64,000 nucleotides of DNA from Oscillospiraceae bacterium (GTDB taxonomy: Bacteria; Bacillota; Clostridia; Oscillospirales; Ruminococcaceae). Shown one piece after another: positions 33,991 through 42,741 of this stretch. Made by a program: the position numbers and the translations under genes. The notes under the pieces are model-generated. The model saw only the letters and a program-made list of their open reading frames with translations. It did not search any database and was not told where the DNA came from. The stretch is taken from the NCBI GenBank assembly GCA_019424695.1, contig JAHYZA010000008.1:1-64000 (forward strand). The letters run 5' to 3'. Every line of letters starts with the position of its first letter. The stretch's first letter is position 1.

Positions 33991-35154
33991 TTACAGGCTC
34001 AGGACCGCTTGGCAGACGCGCTCGCAATCTTCCAGCGACAGGTTGGTGGAGCAGGGCAGGTTGACAATGTACTTGCGGTAATCCAGCGCCTTGTCCAGGC
34101 CATAAGCCTCGTTGCGCGGATAGTCCGCCTGCTCATGGATCAGCGCCCAGACCGGGCGGGTCTGGATCTTCTGAGCCTGCAGTTTTTCAATGACGGTGTC
34201 CCGGTCCAGGCCGGAATCTTTCAGATACAGGCTGAAAAACCAGCGGTTGGGACGCACGTCCTCGGTGCGGAACGGCAGAATCCGCAGCCCTTTCGTGCCG
34301 TCCAGCTTTTCCACATAGTGGTCGTACAGTTCTTTCTTGTGGGCAATGAAGCCTTCCAGCCGTTCCAGCTGGGCCAGGCCCAGACAAGCCTGGACGTTGG
34401 TCATGCGGTAGTTGTAGCCCACTTCGTCGTGGAGGAATTGCAGCAGATCGGCCTTGGCCTGGGTGGACAGATGCTTGGCGTGCTCGGCCCAGTCGGGGTG
34501 ATTGGACACCACAGCGCCGCCGGCACCGGTGGTGATGATCTTGTTGCCGTTGAAGCTGTAGCAGCCGATGTCGCCGATGGTACCGGCAAACTTGCCGGCA
34601 AAAGGCCCGTCGGTGTAGCGGGTACCCAGGGCTTCGGTGGCGTCCTCAATGAGGATCAGGCCGTAGCGGCGGGCAATGTCGGTCAGGCGGACCATGTCGG
34701 CCATGTTGCCGAAGACGTGTACGGCTTCCAGGGCCTTCACATGGGCGCCGGTGGTCTTGTTATAGAGGCTGCCGTCCCGCAGTTCACAGTGGTCGCGGCA
34801 GAATTCCTCCACGGCATCGGGGTCGATGCACAGGGAATCGTCGCAGCCGATGAAGATGGGTTCGGCACCGACGTAGCGGGTCAGCGGGTTGACAGCGGCG
34901 ATGAAGGTCAGCGTCGGGACGATGACTTCATCCCCGCGAGTGATGCCGGCGGCCATGGCGGCCAGGTGCAGGGCACTGGAACCGGCGTTGCAGGCCACGG
35001 CTCGGTCCATGCCGACGTAACGGGCCAGGGCCTCTTCAAATTCGGTGACTTTGCCGCCGCTGGTGGAAACCCAGCCGGAGGTGATGGCCTCGCTGGCCAG
35101 TTCCGCTTCGCGCGGGCCGAAATTCGGGACCGAAAGGGGGATAAACTCAGACAT
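33991..35154 (-). CDS. LegC-type DegT/DnrJ/EryC1 aminotransferase
   Basis: A PLP enzyme of 387 residues expected to aminate C4 of an NDP-4-keto-6-deoxy sugar. The conserved start FIPLSVPNFGPREAELA, the CNAGSSALHLAA loop, EDATEALGT and the PLP lysine in SFNGNKIITTGAGG match the LegC family. The start at 35154 follows GGAGG. It is first in the nonulosonate operon; its expected 4,6-dehydratase partner is not in the window. Confidence 0.88.
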   Translation of the reverse strand: MSEFIPLSVPNFGPREAELASEAITSGWVSTSGGKVTEFEEALARYVGMDRAVACNAGSSALHLAAMAAGITRGDEVIVPTLTFIAAVNPLTRYVGAEPIFIGCDDSLCIDPDAVEEFCRDHCELRDGSLYNKTTGAHVKALEAVHVFGNMADMVRLTDIARRYGLILIEDATEALGTRYTDGPFAGKFAGTIGDIGCYSFNGNKIITTGAGGAVVSNHPDWAEHAKHLSTQAKADLLQFLHDEVGYNYRMTNVQACLGLAQLERLEGFIAHKKELYDHYVEKLDGTKGLRILPFRTEDVRPNRWFFSLYLKDSGLDRDTVIEKLQAQKIQTRPVWALIHEQADYPRNEAYGLDKALDYRKYIVNLPCSTNLSLEDCERVCQAVLSL

Positions 35155-35219
35155 ACAGACTGCCTCCATTTATATAGTTACCGTCTCAAAACGGCCTATA
35201 CCTACAAATATACATTGTC

Positions 35220-35248
35220 ATTATACTGCGTTTGCCCCGTTACGGCAA
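35220..35248 (-). promoter_or_regulatory. promoter of the nonulosonate operon
   Basis: On the minus strand TTGCCG (35248-35243) and TATAAT (35225-35220) are 17 bp apart; the leader to the first start codon is about 60 nt. Confidence 0.7.
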
Positions 35249-35282
35249 GAGAAAAGCCGATTTTTCGCCCCGAAAGACAAAA

Positions 35283-35311
35283 AAGGACGCAGCCCTGCAG
35301 GCTGCGTCCTT
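35283..35311 (-). terminator. terminator after mreB
   Basis: AAGGACGCAGCC and GGCTGCGTCCTT enclose CTGCA, with an A-run on the left (minus-strand T-run). Confidence 0.8.
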
Positions 35312-35324
35312 GCTTTCCTATACG

Positions 35325-36395
35325 TTACAGATAACTGAGTTCTTCCTTGCGCTTGCCCACCAGCTCGGGGTTATCCAGCACGGCCCCGGCGCCCAGAGCC
35401 ACGCAGTCCAGCGGGCTTTCGGCCACGTGCACGGTGATACCGGTTTCGTTCTGGATCAGGGTGTCCAGCCCCCGCAGCAGCGCGCCGCCGCCCGACAGCA
35501 TAATGCCGCGGTCGATGATGTCGCTGGAAAGTTCAGGCGGGGTGCGCTCCAGCGTATCCTTGATGGCATCCACGATGCGCAGCAGGCTCTCGCTCATGGC
35601 CTCCCGCACTTCCTCGGAGCGGATCAGGATGTCCTTGGGCAGACCGTCCACCAGGTTGCGGCCCTTGATCTCCATACTGGTCTCGGGGTCCTGAGGGCAG
35701 GCGGAACCGATTTCGATCTTGATCTGCTCGGCGGTGCGTTCGCCCACCAGCAGATTGTACTTGCGCTTGATGAAGGCGATGATGCTCTGGTCCAGGGTGT
35801 CCCCGGCGCAGCGGACGCTATGGCTGGCCACGATGCCCGACAGGCTGATGACCGCCACTTCCGCCGTGCCGCCGCCGATATCCACGATCATGCTGCCCAC
35901 TGCATCGGTGGTGGGCAGTCCGGCGCCGATGGCGGCTGCCATCGGTTCCTCAATGACGGTGACCTGGCGGGCCCCCGCCTTGGCGGCGGCCTGCCGCACG
36001 GCGCGGCGTTCCACCTCGGTCACACCGGAGGGCACACAGATGACCACCCGCGGCCGGGCAAAGATGCTGTTGCCGCACGCCTGGCGGATGAAACTCTGCA
36101 GCATGGCGGCGGTGATGTCAAAATCGGCAATGACGCCGTCTTTCAGCGGCCGCACCGCCACGATGGACCCCGGCGCCCGACCGATGACGGCCTTGGCCTC
36201 GTGCCCGACACTGCGTACCCGCAGTTCATCGCTGCGCGGGTCCACAGCCACCACGCTGGGTTCCCGCATGATGATGCCGCGGCCTTTCATATACACCAGC
36301 GTGTTTGCGGTGCCCAAATCAATGCCAATGTCCTTGGTAAACATAGCGCGTATTCTCCCGAAAATACCTTTGAAAAAATTACCGATCCAGCTCAT
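35325..36395 (-). CDS. mreB: rod-shape-determining protein MreB
   Basis: A 356-residue actin-like ATPase that guides lateral cell-wall synthesis. The ATP sites are visible as DIGIDLGTANTLVY and IVDIGGGTAEVAVISLSG. Before the usual MreB start there is an extra SWIGNFFKGIFGRIRA, an amphipathic stretch that could bind membrane. I take the ATG at 36395 (GGGAG upstream); the ATG at 36344 would give the canonical length. It is downstream of maf, dut, the U32 peptidase and zapA. Confidence 0.9.
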   Translation of the reverse strand: MSWIGNFFKGIFGRIRAMFTKDIGIDLGTANTLVYMKGRGIIMREPSVVAVDPRSDELRVRSVGHEAKAVIGRAPGSIVAVRPLKDGVIADFDITAAMLQSFIRQACGNSIFARPRVVICVPSGVTEVERRAVRQAAAKAGARQVTVIEEPMAAAIGAGLPTTDAVGSMIVDIGGGTAEVAVISLSGIVASHSVRCAGDTLDQSIIAFIKRKYNLLVGERTAEQIKIEIGSACPQDPETSMEIKGRNLVDGLPKDILIRSEEVREAMSESLLRIVDAIKDTLERTPPELSSDIIDRGIMLSGGGALLRGLDTLIQNETGITVHVAESPLDCVALGAGAVLDNPELVGKRKEELSYL

Positions 36396-36434
36396 GCACA
36401 GCTCCCTCACTTGGGGGCTGCACGCAGCAATCCC

Positions 36435-36989
36435 TTACCGGAACTGACGCAGCAGCTGCGCCGCCCGGTGTACCGGCAGCCCCATGATATTGTAGTAGCA
36501 CCCCGCAATGCCCGCACACCACAGCGCCGCATGGCCCTGGATGGCGTAGGCTCCGGCTTTGTCGTAGGGCTCCGGCGTGCGCACGTAGGCCAGCAGATCC
36601 TCCTCCTCAATGGGGGAAAAGGTGACCAGCGTGGTTTCCACCGTCGCAGCCGCCCGGGCACCCCGGCAGATGCACACGCCGGTATGTACCTTGTGGGTGC
36701 AGCCCGAAAGCGCCCGCAGCATCCGCAAGGCGTCGGCTTCGTCCCGGGGTTTGCCGAACACCTCGCCGCCACAGTCCACCACCGTGTCAAACCCGCAGAC
36801 GATGTCCTCCGGGTGAGAGGCGGCGACAGCACGGGCTTTGGCCGTGGCCAGCGCCTTTGCCAGATGGGCGGGGGTGTCGGCCGCGATCTTGCTTTCGTCC
36901 ACATCGCTGGTAATGACGGTGTAATCCGGGGTGATGAGTGCCATCAGCTCGCGGCGCCGCGGGCTGCCGGAGGCCAGGATCAAAGCCAT
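36435..36989 (-). CDS. maf: Maf family nucleotide pyrophosphatase
   Basis: The 184-residue Maf/YhdE-type protein removes non-canonical or excess nucleoside triphosphates as monophosphates. It begins LILASGSPRRRELM, the family signature, and has the catalytic Asp stretch VCGFDTVVDCGGEVFGKP and DKAGAYAIQG. In many Firmicutes maf is next to mreB, as here (39 bp gap). Confidence 0.92.
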   Translation of the reverse strand: MALILASGSPRRRELMALITPDYTVITSDVDESKIAADTPAHLAKALATAKARAVAASHPEDIVCGFDTVVDCGGEVFGKPRDEADALRMLRALSGCTHKVHTGVCICRGARAAATVETTLVTFSPIEEEDLLAYVRTPEPYDKAGAYAIQGHAALWCAGIAGCYYNIMGLPVHRAAQLLRQFR

Positions 36990-37083
36990 AGCGAAGTCCT
37001 TTCGTGTTCGATTATAGTGGGGCACCGGCGTCGAAATCTGCCACACCGGCACGAGACTGGAAAATTTTGGAAAATGCTTGTCC

Positions 37084-37530
37084 TCACACCGTTCCCGTGG
37101 AGCCGAAACCGCCCGCACCGCGGCGGGTATCGCTCAGGGCGTCGGCCTGTACAAAGGCGGCCTGCCACACCGGGGCGATGCACAGCTGGGCCACCCGCTC
37201 CCCGGGCTGGATGGTGTAGGCTTCGGTGCCCAGGTTGATCATGGGCACCTGGAGTTCGCCGCGGTAGTCACTGTCGATGACCCCCACGCCGTTGGCCATG
37301 CACAGGCCGTGCTTGATGGAAAGCCCGCTGCGGGCATAGACCAGTGCCACACATTCGGCGTTAGGCAGTTCAATGGCCAGCCCGGTGGGAACCAGCACCC
37401 GCTGCATGGGGGCAACGGTCATCGGCTCGTTCAGCAGCGCGCACAGATCGGCGGCGGCGGCGCCAGGGGTGGCGTAGGCGGGCAGCTTGGCCCGGGGGTC
37501 CAGCTTCTTGCAGGAAACGGTCATTTGCAT
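37084..37530 (-). CDS. dut: deoxyuridine 5'-triphosphate nucleotidohydrolase
   Basis: It hydrolyses dUTP to dUMP, keeping uracil out of DNA and feeding dTMP synthesis. The 148-residue trimeric-type protein has motif 1 (TPGAAAADLCA), motif 2 (ARSGLSIKHG), motif 3 (GVIDSDYRGEL), motif 4 (GERVAQLCI) and motif 5 (RRGAGGFGSTG). It follows the U32 gene by 15 bp. Confidence 0.96.
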   Translation of the reverse strand: MQMTVSCKKLDPRAKLPAYATPGAAAADLCALLNEPMTVAPMQRVLVPTGLAIELPNAECVALVYARSGLSIKHGLCMANGVGVIDSDYRGELQVPMINLGTEAYTIQPGERVAQLCIAPVWQAAFVQADALSDTRRGAGGFGSTGTV

Positions 37531-37545
37531 AAAAGTAAAAACCTC

Positions 37546-39624
37546 TCAGTTGTTGGTATAGTATAGCCCACGGGTGAACTCACTGTCAAACGGCTTTCCG
37601 GCCGCCAGCCCATCCAAAATCTGGGCCGCACGGGCAGGAGATTCGGTGGTGAAGGCGGCAACCGCCACATCCACCGGCAGCTCGGTCATCCGGTCGCCCA
37701 TATACAAAGGCACGGGATTGAACACGGTGCGGATGCCCGCCCCGCCGGGGGCGGAGCAGGTCACAGTGAAGTCCCGGCCTTTGCGGTCCCGCAGCGTGCC
37801 GCCGCCGGCGCACTGGGCACAGCTGTGCACGTTGCGCAGCGGGCAGGCGCGGGTCAGCATCAGCGGAATGTGGCCGTAGCACAGGGCCGCCGTGGGCAGT
37901 GCCTTGCCGTCCCGCAGGGGGGCTATGGCCTGCATGGCGTTCACGGCGGTTTCGGGATGCAGCAGCATGCCCCGCAGGCCCAGTTCCGCATAGCGGGCAG
38001 CGGACAGGGGGTTGGTGATGTTCAGCCCCAGCCCGCCGTAGAGCGGCCAGTTTTTGGCCAACAGCAGATGGGCGGCGTTATTTGCCACCGCCCCGGCAAA
38101 ACCGGCATCCTGCAAAGCGTGCAAGCGCTCGGCAGTCTGGGCCTCCAGCTTGCCGAACATGACCCGGGGCAGTTCCAGCAGCGTCTTGCTCCGCCAGTCG
38201 GCGGGCACCTTGTCGGCTTCGGCGATGGGGAACACCAGCCACTGCAGCTGGTCTACAAACGCGGCCGGGCACTGCTCCACGGTGGAAAACCGCGCGGCCA
38301 GCGCGGGCACGGCACCTACACTATGGCCGGCAAAACGGGGCGGCAGATAGGGCTGCACGGCGTGGGGCGTCACAACGGAGCGTTTTTCCAGCAGCGTTTC
38401 CAGCGCTTCCCGGCGCAGTTCATTCCAGACGCTGCCGGGCAGGAAGCCCGGTGTGCCGGTCATCGTTACACCTGCACAGAGGAACGGCGTGCCACCGGTC
38501 TTGCCCAGCGCCCGTTCAATAGCGGGGGTCTGGTCTTTCTGGGCGGGCTGCGGCGCCTCCTCACTGTAGACAATGGCTTTGTGGTTGTCCTCATCCGCCA
38601 CGGTCAGTTTGATGCCCTCGGGGTCAAATTCCACGGTAAAATGGACCGGAATGCGCTGCAGTTCCCGGCGGAACAGTTCCCGGGCTTTGGGGGTGGCGGC
38701 CCGGGTGGCGGCGGCATCGGCCTCGGTGCGTACCCCGAACATCGTGCCGTCATTGCGCCCGGTCAGGTAACCGTCGGTAAAACCGGAACGGGAGAAAATA
38801 TCCCGCACCAGCGCTTCGTCATAGGGCCGGCCCTCCCGCACGGCGCGGCAGGCGGCGACGCTGGCGGCGGCGTACTCCGGTGTGCGCAGACGACCTTCGA
38901 TCTTGACGCTGGCTACGCCGGCGTCCATCAGTTCCCGCAGGTGGGGAATGTGGTCCATGTCTTTCAGGCTCAGGTGGCAGGCTTTTCCCGCCTTGCCCGG
39001 TGCCAGCCCGCTGGAAGCATCAAAAGGTAAGCGGCAGGGACCCGCACAGGCGCCGCGGTTGCCGCTGCGCCCGCCCAGGAAAGCACTCATCATGCACTGG
39101 CCGCTGACACTCATGCAGAGGGCGCCGTGGATGAACACCTCGCACTCGATGGGACTGGCAGCACAGATGGTCCGGATCTCCTCCAGCGAGAGTTCACGCG
39201 CCAGAATGACCCGGTCGTACCCCAGGGCCGCCAGTTCTTTGGCCCCGGCGGGGGTGTGTACGCTCATCTGGGTGGAACCGTGCAGATGCAGCGTGGGCGC
39301 GATCTGCTTGACCAGCTGCGCCGTAGCCAGGTCATCGGCGATGACAGCGTCCACTCCGGCCTCGGCCACGGCGCGCACGGCGTCGGCCAGACCATCCAGT
39401 TCCCGGGCATACACCAGAGTATTCAGCGTTACATGTACCCGCACGCCCCGGGCGTGGCAGAAAGAAACCGCCTCCCGCAGTTCGTCGGGCGTAAAGTTGC
39501 CCGCCGTGCGGCGGGCATTGAAGCCGGTAAGCCCCAGATAAACAGCATCAGCGCCGCTGAACACAGCGGCGCCAAGCATTTCACGGTTGCCCGCGGGGGC
39601 CAGGATCTCCAGCGGGCGGCTCAC
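37546..39624 (-). CDS. U32 family peptidase-like protein (DUF3656 C-terminus)
   Basis: A 692-residue protein of the YhbU/RlhA-like group. It starts LEILAPAGNREMLGAAVFSG and has the U32 signature EVFIHGALCMSVSGQCMMSA with paired cysteines (CxxxxxGxC), followed by RGACAGPCRLPF. Characterised bacterial relatives modify tRNA or rRNA using an Fe-S cluster and prephenate, so 'peptidase' is probably a misnomer. The GTG start overlaps the zapA stop (GTGA) and is preceded by AGGAGG. Confidence 0.88.
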   Translation of the reverse strand: MSRPLEILAPAGNREMLGAAVFSGADAVYLGLTGFNARRTAGNFTPDELREAVSFCHARGVRVHVTLNTLVYARELDGLADAVRAVAEAGVDAVIADDLATAQLVKQIAPTLHLHGSTQMSVHTPAGAKELAALGYDRVILARELSLEEIRTICAASPIECEVFIHGALCMSVSGQCMMSAFLGGRSGNRGACAGPCRLPFDASSGLAPGKAGKACHLSLKDMDHIPHLRELMDAGVASVKIEGRLRTPEYAAASVAACRAVREGRPYDEALVRDIFSRSGFTDGYLTGRNDGTMFGVRTEADAAATRAATPKARELFRRELQRIPVHFTVEFDPEGIKLTVADEDNHKAIVYSEEAPQPAQKDQTPAIERALGKTGGTPFLCAGVTMTGTPGFLPGSVWNELRREALETLLEKRSVVTPHAVQPYLPPRFAGHSVGAVPALAARFSTVEQCPAAFVDQLQWLVFPIAEADKVPADWRSKTLLELPRVMFGKLEAQTAERLHALQDAGFAGAVANNAAHLLLAKNWPLYGGLGLNITNPLSAARYAELGLRGMLLHPETAVNAMQAIAPLRDGKALPTAALCYGHIPLMLTRACPLRNVHSCAQCAGGGTLRDRKGRDFTVTCSAPGGAGIRTVFNPVPLYMGDRMTELPVDVAVAAFTTESPARAAQILDGLAAGKPFDSEFTRGLYYTNN

Positions 39625-39998
39625 GGGGCCTCCTGACCGCTCTGGGAGCGGCGCAGACGGCGCTCAAGCTCATCGATGCGGCGCTTCAGCGTGGCATTTT
39701 CCCGGCGTACTTCCTCGGCGGCCATCTTGGCGCTGGCGGCGTCCTCGAGGTAATCCTTGATCTGGCGGCGCATGTTATCGGCGCTGCCGCTGGCTTTTTC
39801 CAGCTCGTCGCGATAGTTCAGGGCCGTCATGACGGCGGCGGTGGTGATGGAAACGGAATTGGAGGAAGCCATCAGTTCGTTCATATCCAGATTCAGCCGG
39901 TCGGCCAGATTCTGCATATAGTCTTCGCTCTCGCTGGTGTTGACCACATAGCTGGAACCGCAGATGTTCAGCCGCACTTTTGAGGTAGCCATTCCCAT
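39621..39998 (-). CDS. zapA: cell division protein ZapA
   Basis: A 125-residue FtsZ-ring-associated protein: VRLNICGSSYVVNTSESEDY (the ZapA domain start), then a long coiled coil from about residue 70 (KASGSADNMRRQIKDYLEDA) to the end. It is first in the operon zapA-U32-dut-maf-mreB, which groups cell-shape and nucleotide-housekeeping genes. Confidence 0.88.
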   Translation of the reverse strand: MGMATSKVRLNICGSSYVVNTSESEDYMQNLADRLNLDMNELMASSNSVSITTAAVMTALNYRDELEKASGSADNMRRQIKDYLEDAASAKMAAEEVRRENATLKRRIDELERRLRRSQSGQEAP

Positions 39999-40154
39999 AA
40001 AATTTGTGCTCCTTCCTGCTGTATGTTCAAAATTTAACCCTGTTACAAAGTTCAGGTATGAAAAATCTTACCAATAGTATAATACAAAACGGCAATCAGC
40101 AAAAGCCCTTTTTGTGGAAAAGTGTAAAAAACCTGTCAAAGAGGCAAAATTCTC

Positions 40155-40183
40155 TTGCGCAATCGTACAAATTTGGCTATAAT
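40155..40183 (+). promoter_or_regulatory. promoter of glgP
   Basis: TTGCGC (40155) and TATAAT (40178) are 17 bp apart. A divergent zapA promoter can be read on the minus strand (TTGCTG, 17 bp, TACTAT at about 40070-40100). The 270-bp AT-rich gap holds nothing else recognised. Confidence 0.7.
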
Positions 40184-40266
40184 CAATAATATGGCAATTT
40201 TGGATGCCGTTAAACTTTATACAAAAATCAGTGATCCCAAAACAAAACAGTAAGGAGAGAACGATT

Positions 40267-42669
40267 TTGAAATACACCAAGCGTGAGTTTGAGAAGATGC
40301 TCAAAGACACCCTGATGAGCGAGTGCAATGTCACGTTGGACACTGCCTCCGCCGATCAGATCTACCGCTGCCTGGCTTCCATCACCCGCCAGATCATGTC
40401 TGACCGCCAGAAGCGGTTCCAGTCCAAGGTCCTGGGCGAGGGCAAAAAGCAGGTGTACTACCTCTGCATGGAGTTCCTGATGGGCCGCAGCCTGCGCACC
40501 AGTCTGTTCAATCTGGGCCTGAATGAAGTGGCCGAGAGTGTGCTGGCCGACGCCGATATCAAAATCGATACCATTTACGACCAGGAACCCGATGCGGGTC
40601 TGGGCAACGGCGGTCTGGGCCGTCTGGCGGCTTGCTACCTGGACGGTATGGCCACTGACTGCATTCCCGGCACCGGTTACTCCATCCTGTACGAGTACGG
40701 CATCTTCAAGCAGAAGATCGTGGACGGCTGGCAGCAGGAAACCGCCGACAACTGGCTGCCCGGCGGTCAGGTGTGGATCAAGTCCCACCCCGACCAGGCC
40801 CAGGAGATCCGCTTTGACGGCCAGGCCATCGAGACCTGGGAGGGCGGCTTCCACCACGTCAAGTACGAGAACTACAACTCCGTCATTGCCGTGCCCAACG
40901 ATATGTATGTGGCCGGTTACGGCAGCCAGGGTGTTTCCAAGCTGCGTCTGTGGCAGGCCAAGGCGCCCAGCTTTGATATGAGCAGCTTCAACGCCGGCAA
41001 CTACAACACGGCCATCAGCCAGTCTGCTTCCGCCGAACTGATCTCCAAGATCCTCTACCCCAACGACAACCACACCGAGGGCAAGATCCTGCGCCTGCGT
41101 CAGCAGTACTTCTTCTCGGCCGCTTCCATCGCCGACATCCTGCAGAACCACCTGAACCAGTACGGCACGCTGGATAACCTGCCCGACAAGGTGGCCATCC
41201 AGCTGAACGATACCCACCCGACGGTAGCCATCCCCGAGATGATGCGTATTCTGCTGGACGAGTGCAGCTATGACTGGGATACCGCTTTCGATATCTGCCG
41301 CAAGGTCTTTGCGTACACCAACCACACCGTCATGAGCGAAGCGCTGGAGAAGTGGAACGCCGACATCTTCCGCAGCACGCTGCCCCGTATCTGGCAGATC
41401 GTCTGCGAGATGGACCGCCGCTGCCGCATCGAGCTGGAGAAGGCGTTCCCCGGCGACTACGGCAAGATCAACTATATGGCCATTCTGGGTGACAACCAGG
41501 TCCGCACCGCGAACATCTGCGCCTATGTCTGCCACGCCATCAACGGCGTTTCCAAGCTGCACAGCGAGATCATCAAGGACAGTGTCTTCCATGATTACTA
41601 CCTGTTCAAGCCCAAGGCGTTCAAGAATGTCACCAACGGTATCGCGTACCGCCGCTGGCTGCTGGCGTCCAACCAGGGCCTGACCAACCTGCTGGAGGAG
41701 ACCATCGGCGACGGCTTCAAGACCGACGCTTCCGAGCTGAAGAAATTCGAGAAGTATGCCGACGATGCCGCCGTGCTGGAGAAGCTGGCCCAGGTCAAGC
41801 ACGAGAACAAGGTCCAGTTTGCCAACTACCTGCAGAAGTCTACCGGCCAGGTCATCGATCCCAACTCCATCTTTGACTGCCAGGTCAAGCGTATGCACGA
41901 GTACAAGCGCCAGCATCTGAACGCGCTGAACATCGCGGCCGAGTACCTGTACCTGAAGAACAACCCCAACGCCGAGTTCACGCCCAAGACCTATATCTTC
42001 GGCGCCAAGGCGGCTCCCGGTTACTATATGGCCAAGCAGATGATCCGCATGATCTGCAAGCTGGGCAAGATGATCGATGAAGATCCCGCCGTGCGCGACA
42101 AGCTGCGTGTGGTCTACCTCGAGGATTACTGCGTCACCCTGTCCGAGCGTCTGATGCCTGCTTCCGAAGTCTCCGAGCAGATTTCTCTGGCCGGCACCGA
42201 GGCTTCCGGCACCGGCAACATGAAGTTCATGCTCAACGGCGCCATTACCCTCGGCACGCTGGACGGCGCCAACGTCGAGATCGCCGACGCCGCCGGTCAT
42301 GACAACGAGATCATCTTCGGCATGCTCACGCCCGAAGTCAACGCGCTCAAGGGCATGGGCTATCATCCCTCTGCCTTCATTTCCGGCGACAACACCGCTA
42401 TGGCGGTGCTGGATTTGCTGGAGAAGGGCTGGAACGGGGAGAACTTCAGCGAAGTGACCAACAACCTGCGCAACTCCGACCCGTATATGGTCATGGCGGA
42501 CTTCAAGGATTACCGCCGTGCCCAGCAGACGGTCCAGCAGCTGTACAAGGACAAGAAGAAATGGAACCATATGAGCCTGATGAACATTGCCAATGCAGGC
42601 ATCTTCAGCGCCGACCGTTCCATCATGGACTACGCGCGTGACATCTGGGGCGCTGCGCCGGTCAAATAA
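40267..42669 (+). CDS. glgP: glycogen/starch alpha-glucan phosphorylase
   Basis: A GT35 enzyme of 800 residues that releases glucose 1-phosphate from alpha-1,4-glucan with phosphate. PLP-site residues are in EASGTGNMKFMLNGAITLGT; other landmarks are NGGLGRLAACYLDGMAT and RMHEYKRQHLNAL. The TTG start at 40267 is chosen because AAGGAGA lies 6 bp upstream; the ATG at 40204 has no such site. A terminator-like hairpin at 42688-42718 separates it from the amylase gene. Confidence 0.95.
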   Translation: MKYTKREFEKMLKDTLMSECNVTLDTASADQIYRCLASITRQIMSDRQKRFQSKVLGEGKKQVYYLCMEFLMGRSLRTSLFNLGLNEVAESVLADADIKIDTIYDQEPDAGLGNGGLGRLAACYLDGMATDCIPGTGYSILYEYGIFKQKIVDGWQQETADNWLPGGQVWIKSHPDQAQEIRFDGQAIETWEGGFHHVKYENYNSVIAVPNDMYVAGYGSQGVSKLRLWQAKAPSFDMSSFNAGNYNTAISQSASAELISKILYPNDNHTEGKILRLRQQYFFSAASIADILQNHLNQYGTLDNLPDKVAIQLNDTHPTVAIPEMMRILLDECSYDWDTAFDICRKVFAYTNHTVMSEALEKWNADIFRSTLPRIWQIVCEMDRRCRIELEKAFPGDYGKINYMAILGDNQVRTANICAYVCHAINGVSKLHSEIIKDSVFHDYYLFKPKAFKNVTNGIAYRRWLLASNQGLTNLLEETIGDGFKTDASELKKFEKYADDAAVLEKLAQVKHENKVQFANYLQKSTGQVIDPNSIFDCQVKRMHEYKRQHLNALNIAAEYLYLKNNPNAEFTPKTYIFGAKAAPGYYMAKQMIRMICKLGKMIDEDPAVRDKLRVVYLEDYCVTLSERLMPASEVSEQISLAGTEASGTGNMKFMLNGAITLGTLDGANVEIADAAGHDNEIIFGMLTPEVNALKGMGYHPSAFISGDNTAMAVLDLLEKGWNGENFSEVTNNLRNSDPYMVMADFKDYRRAQQTVQQLYKDKKKWNHMSLMNIANAGIFSADRSIMDYARDIWGAAPVK

Positions 42670-42687
42670 TTTCCCTGTGTGATTTTG

Positions 42688-42718
42688 CTGCCGCGGCCGT
42701 CTGACCGCGGCAGTTTTT
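42688..42718 (+). terminator. terminator between glgP and the GH13 gene
   Basis: CTGCCGCGG (42688-42696) pairs with CCGCGGCAG (42705-42713) and is followed by TTTTT. It may be partial, as no promoter is obvious before the next gene. Confidence 0.7.
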
Positions 42719-42741
42719 ACTCTGAACACTGGGGGCTTTGT

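Noticed and set aside
32746..37238. Long plus-strand frames opposite the nonulosonate and mreB/maf genes
   Set aside because: They run across several real minus-strand genes and intergenic regions and have no domains.
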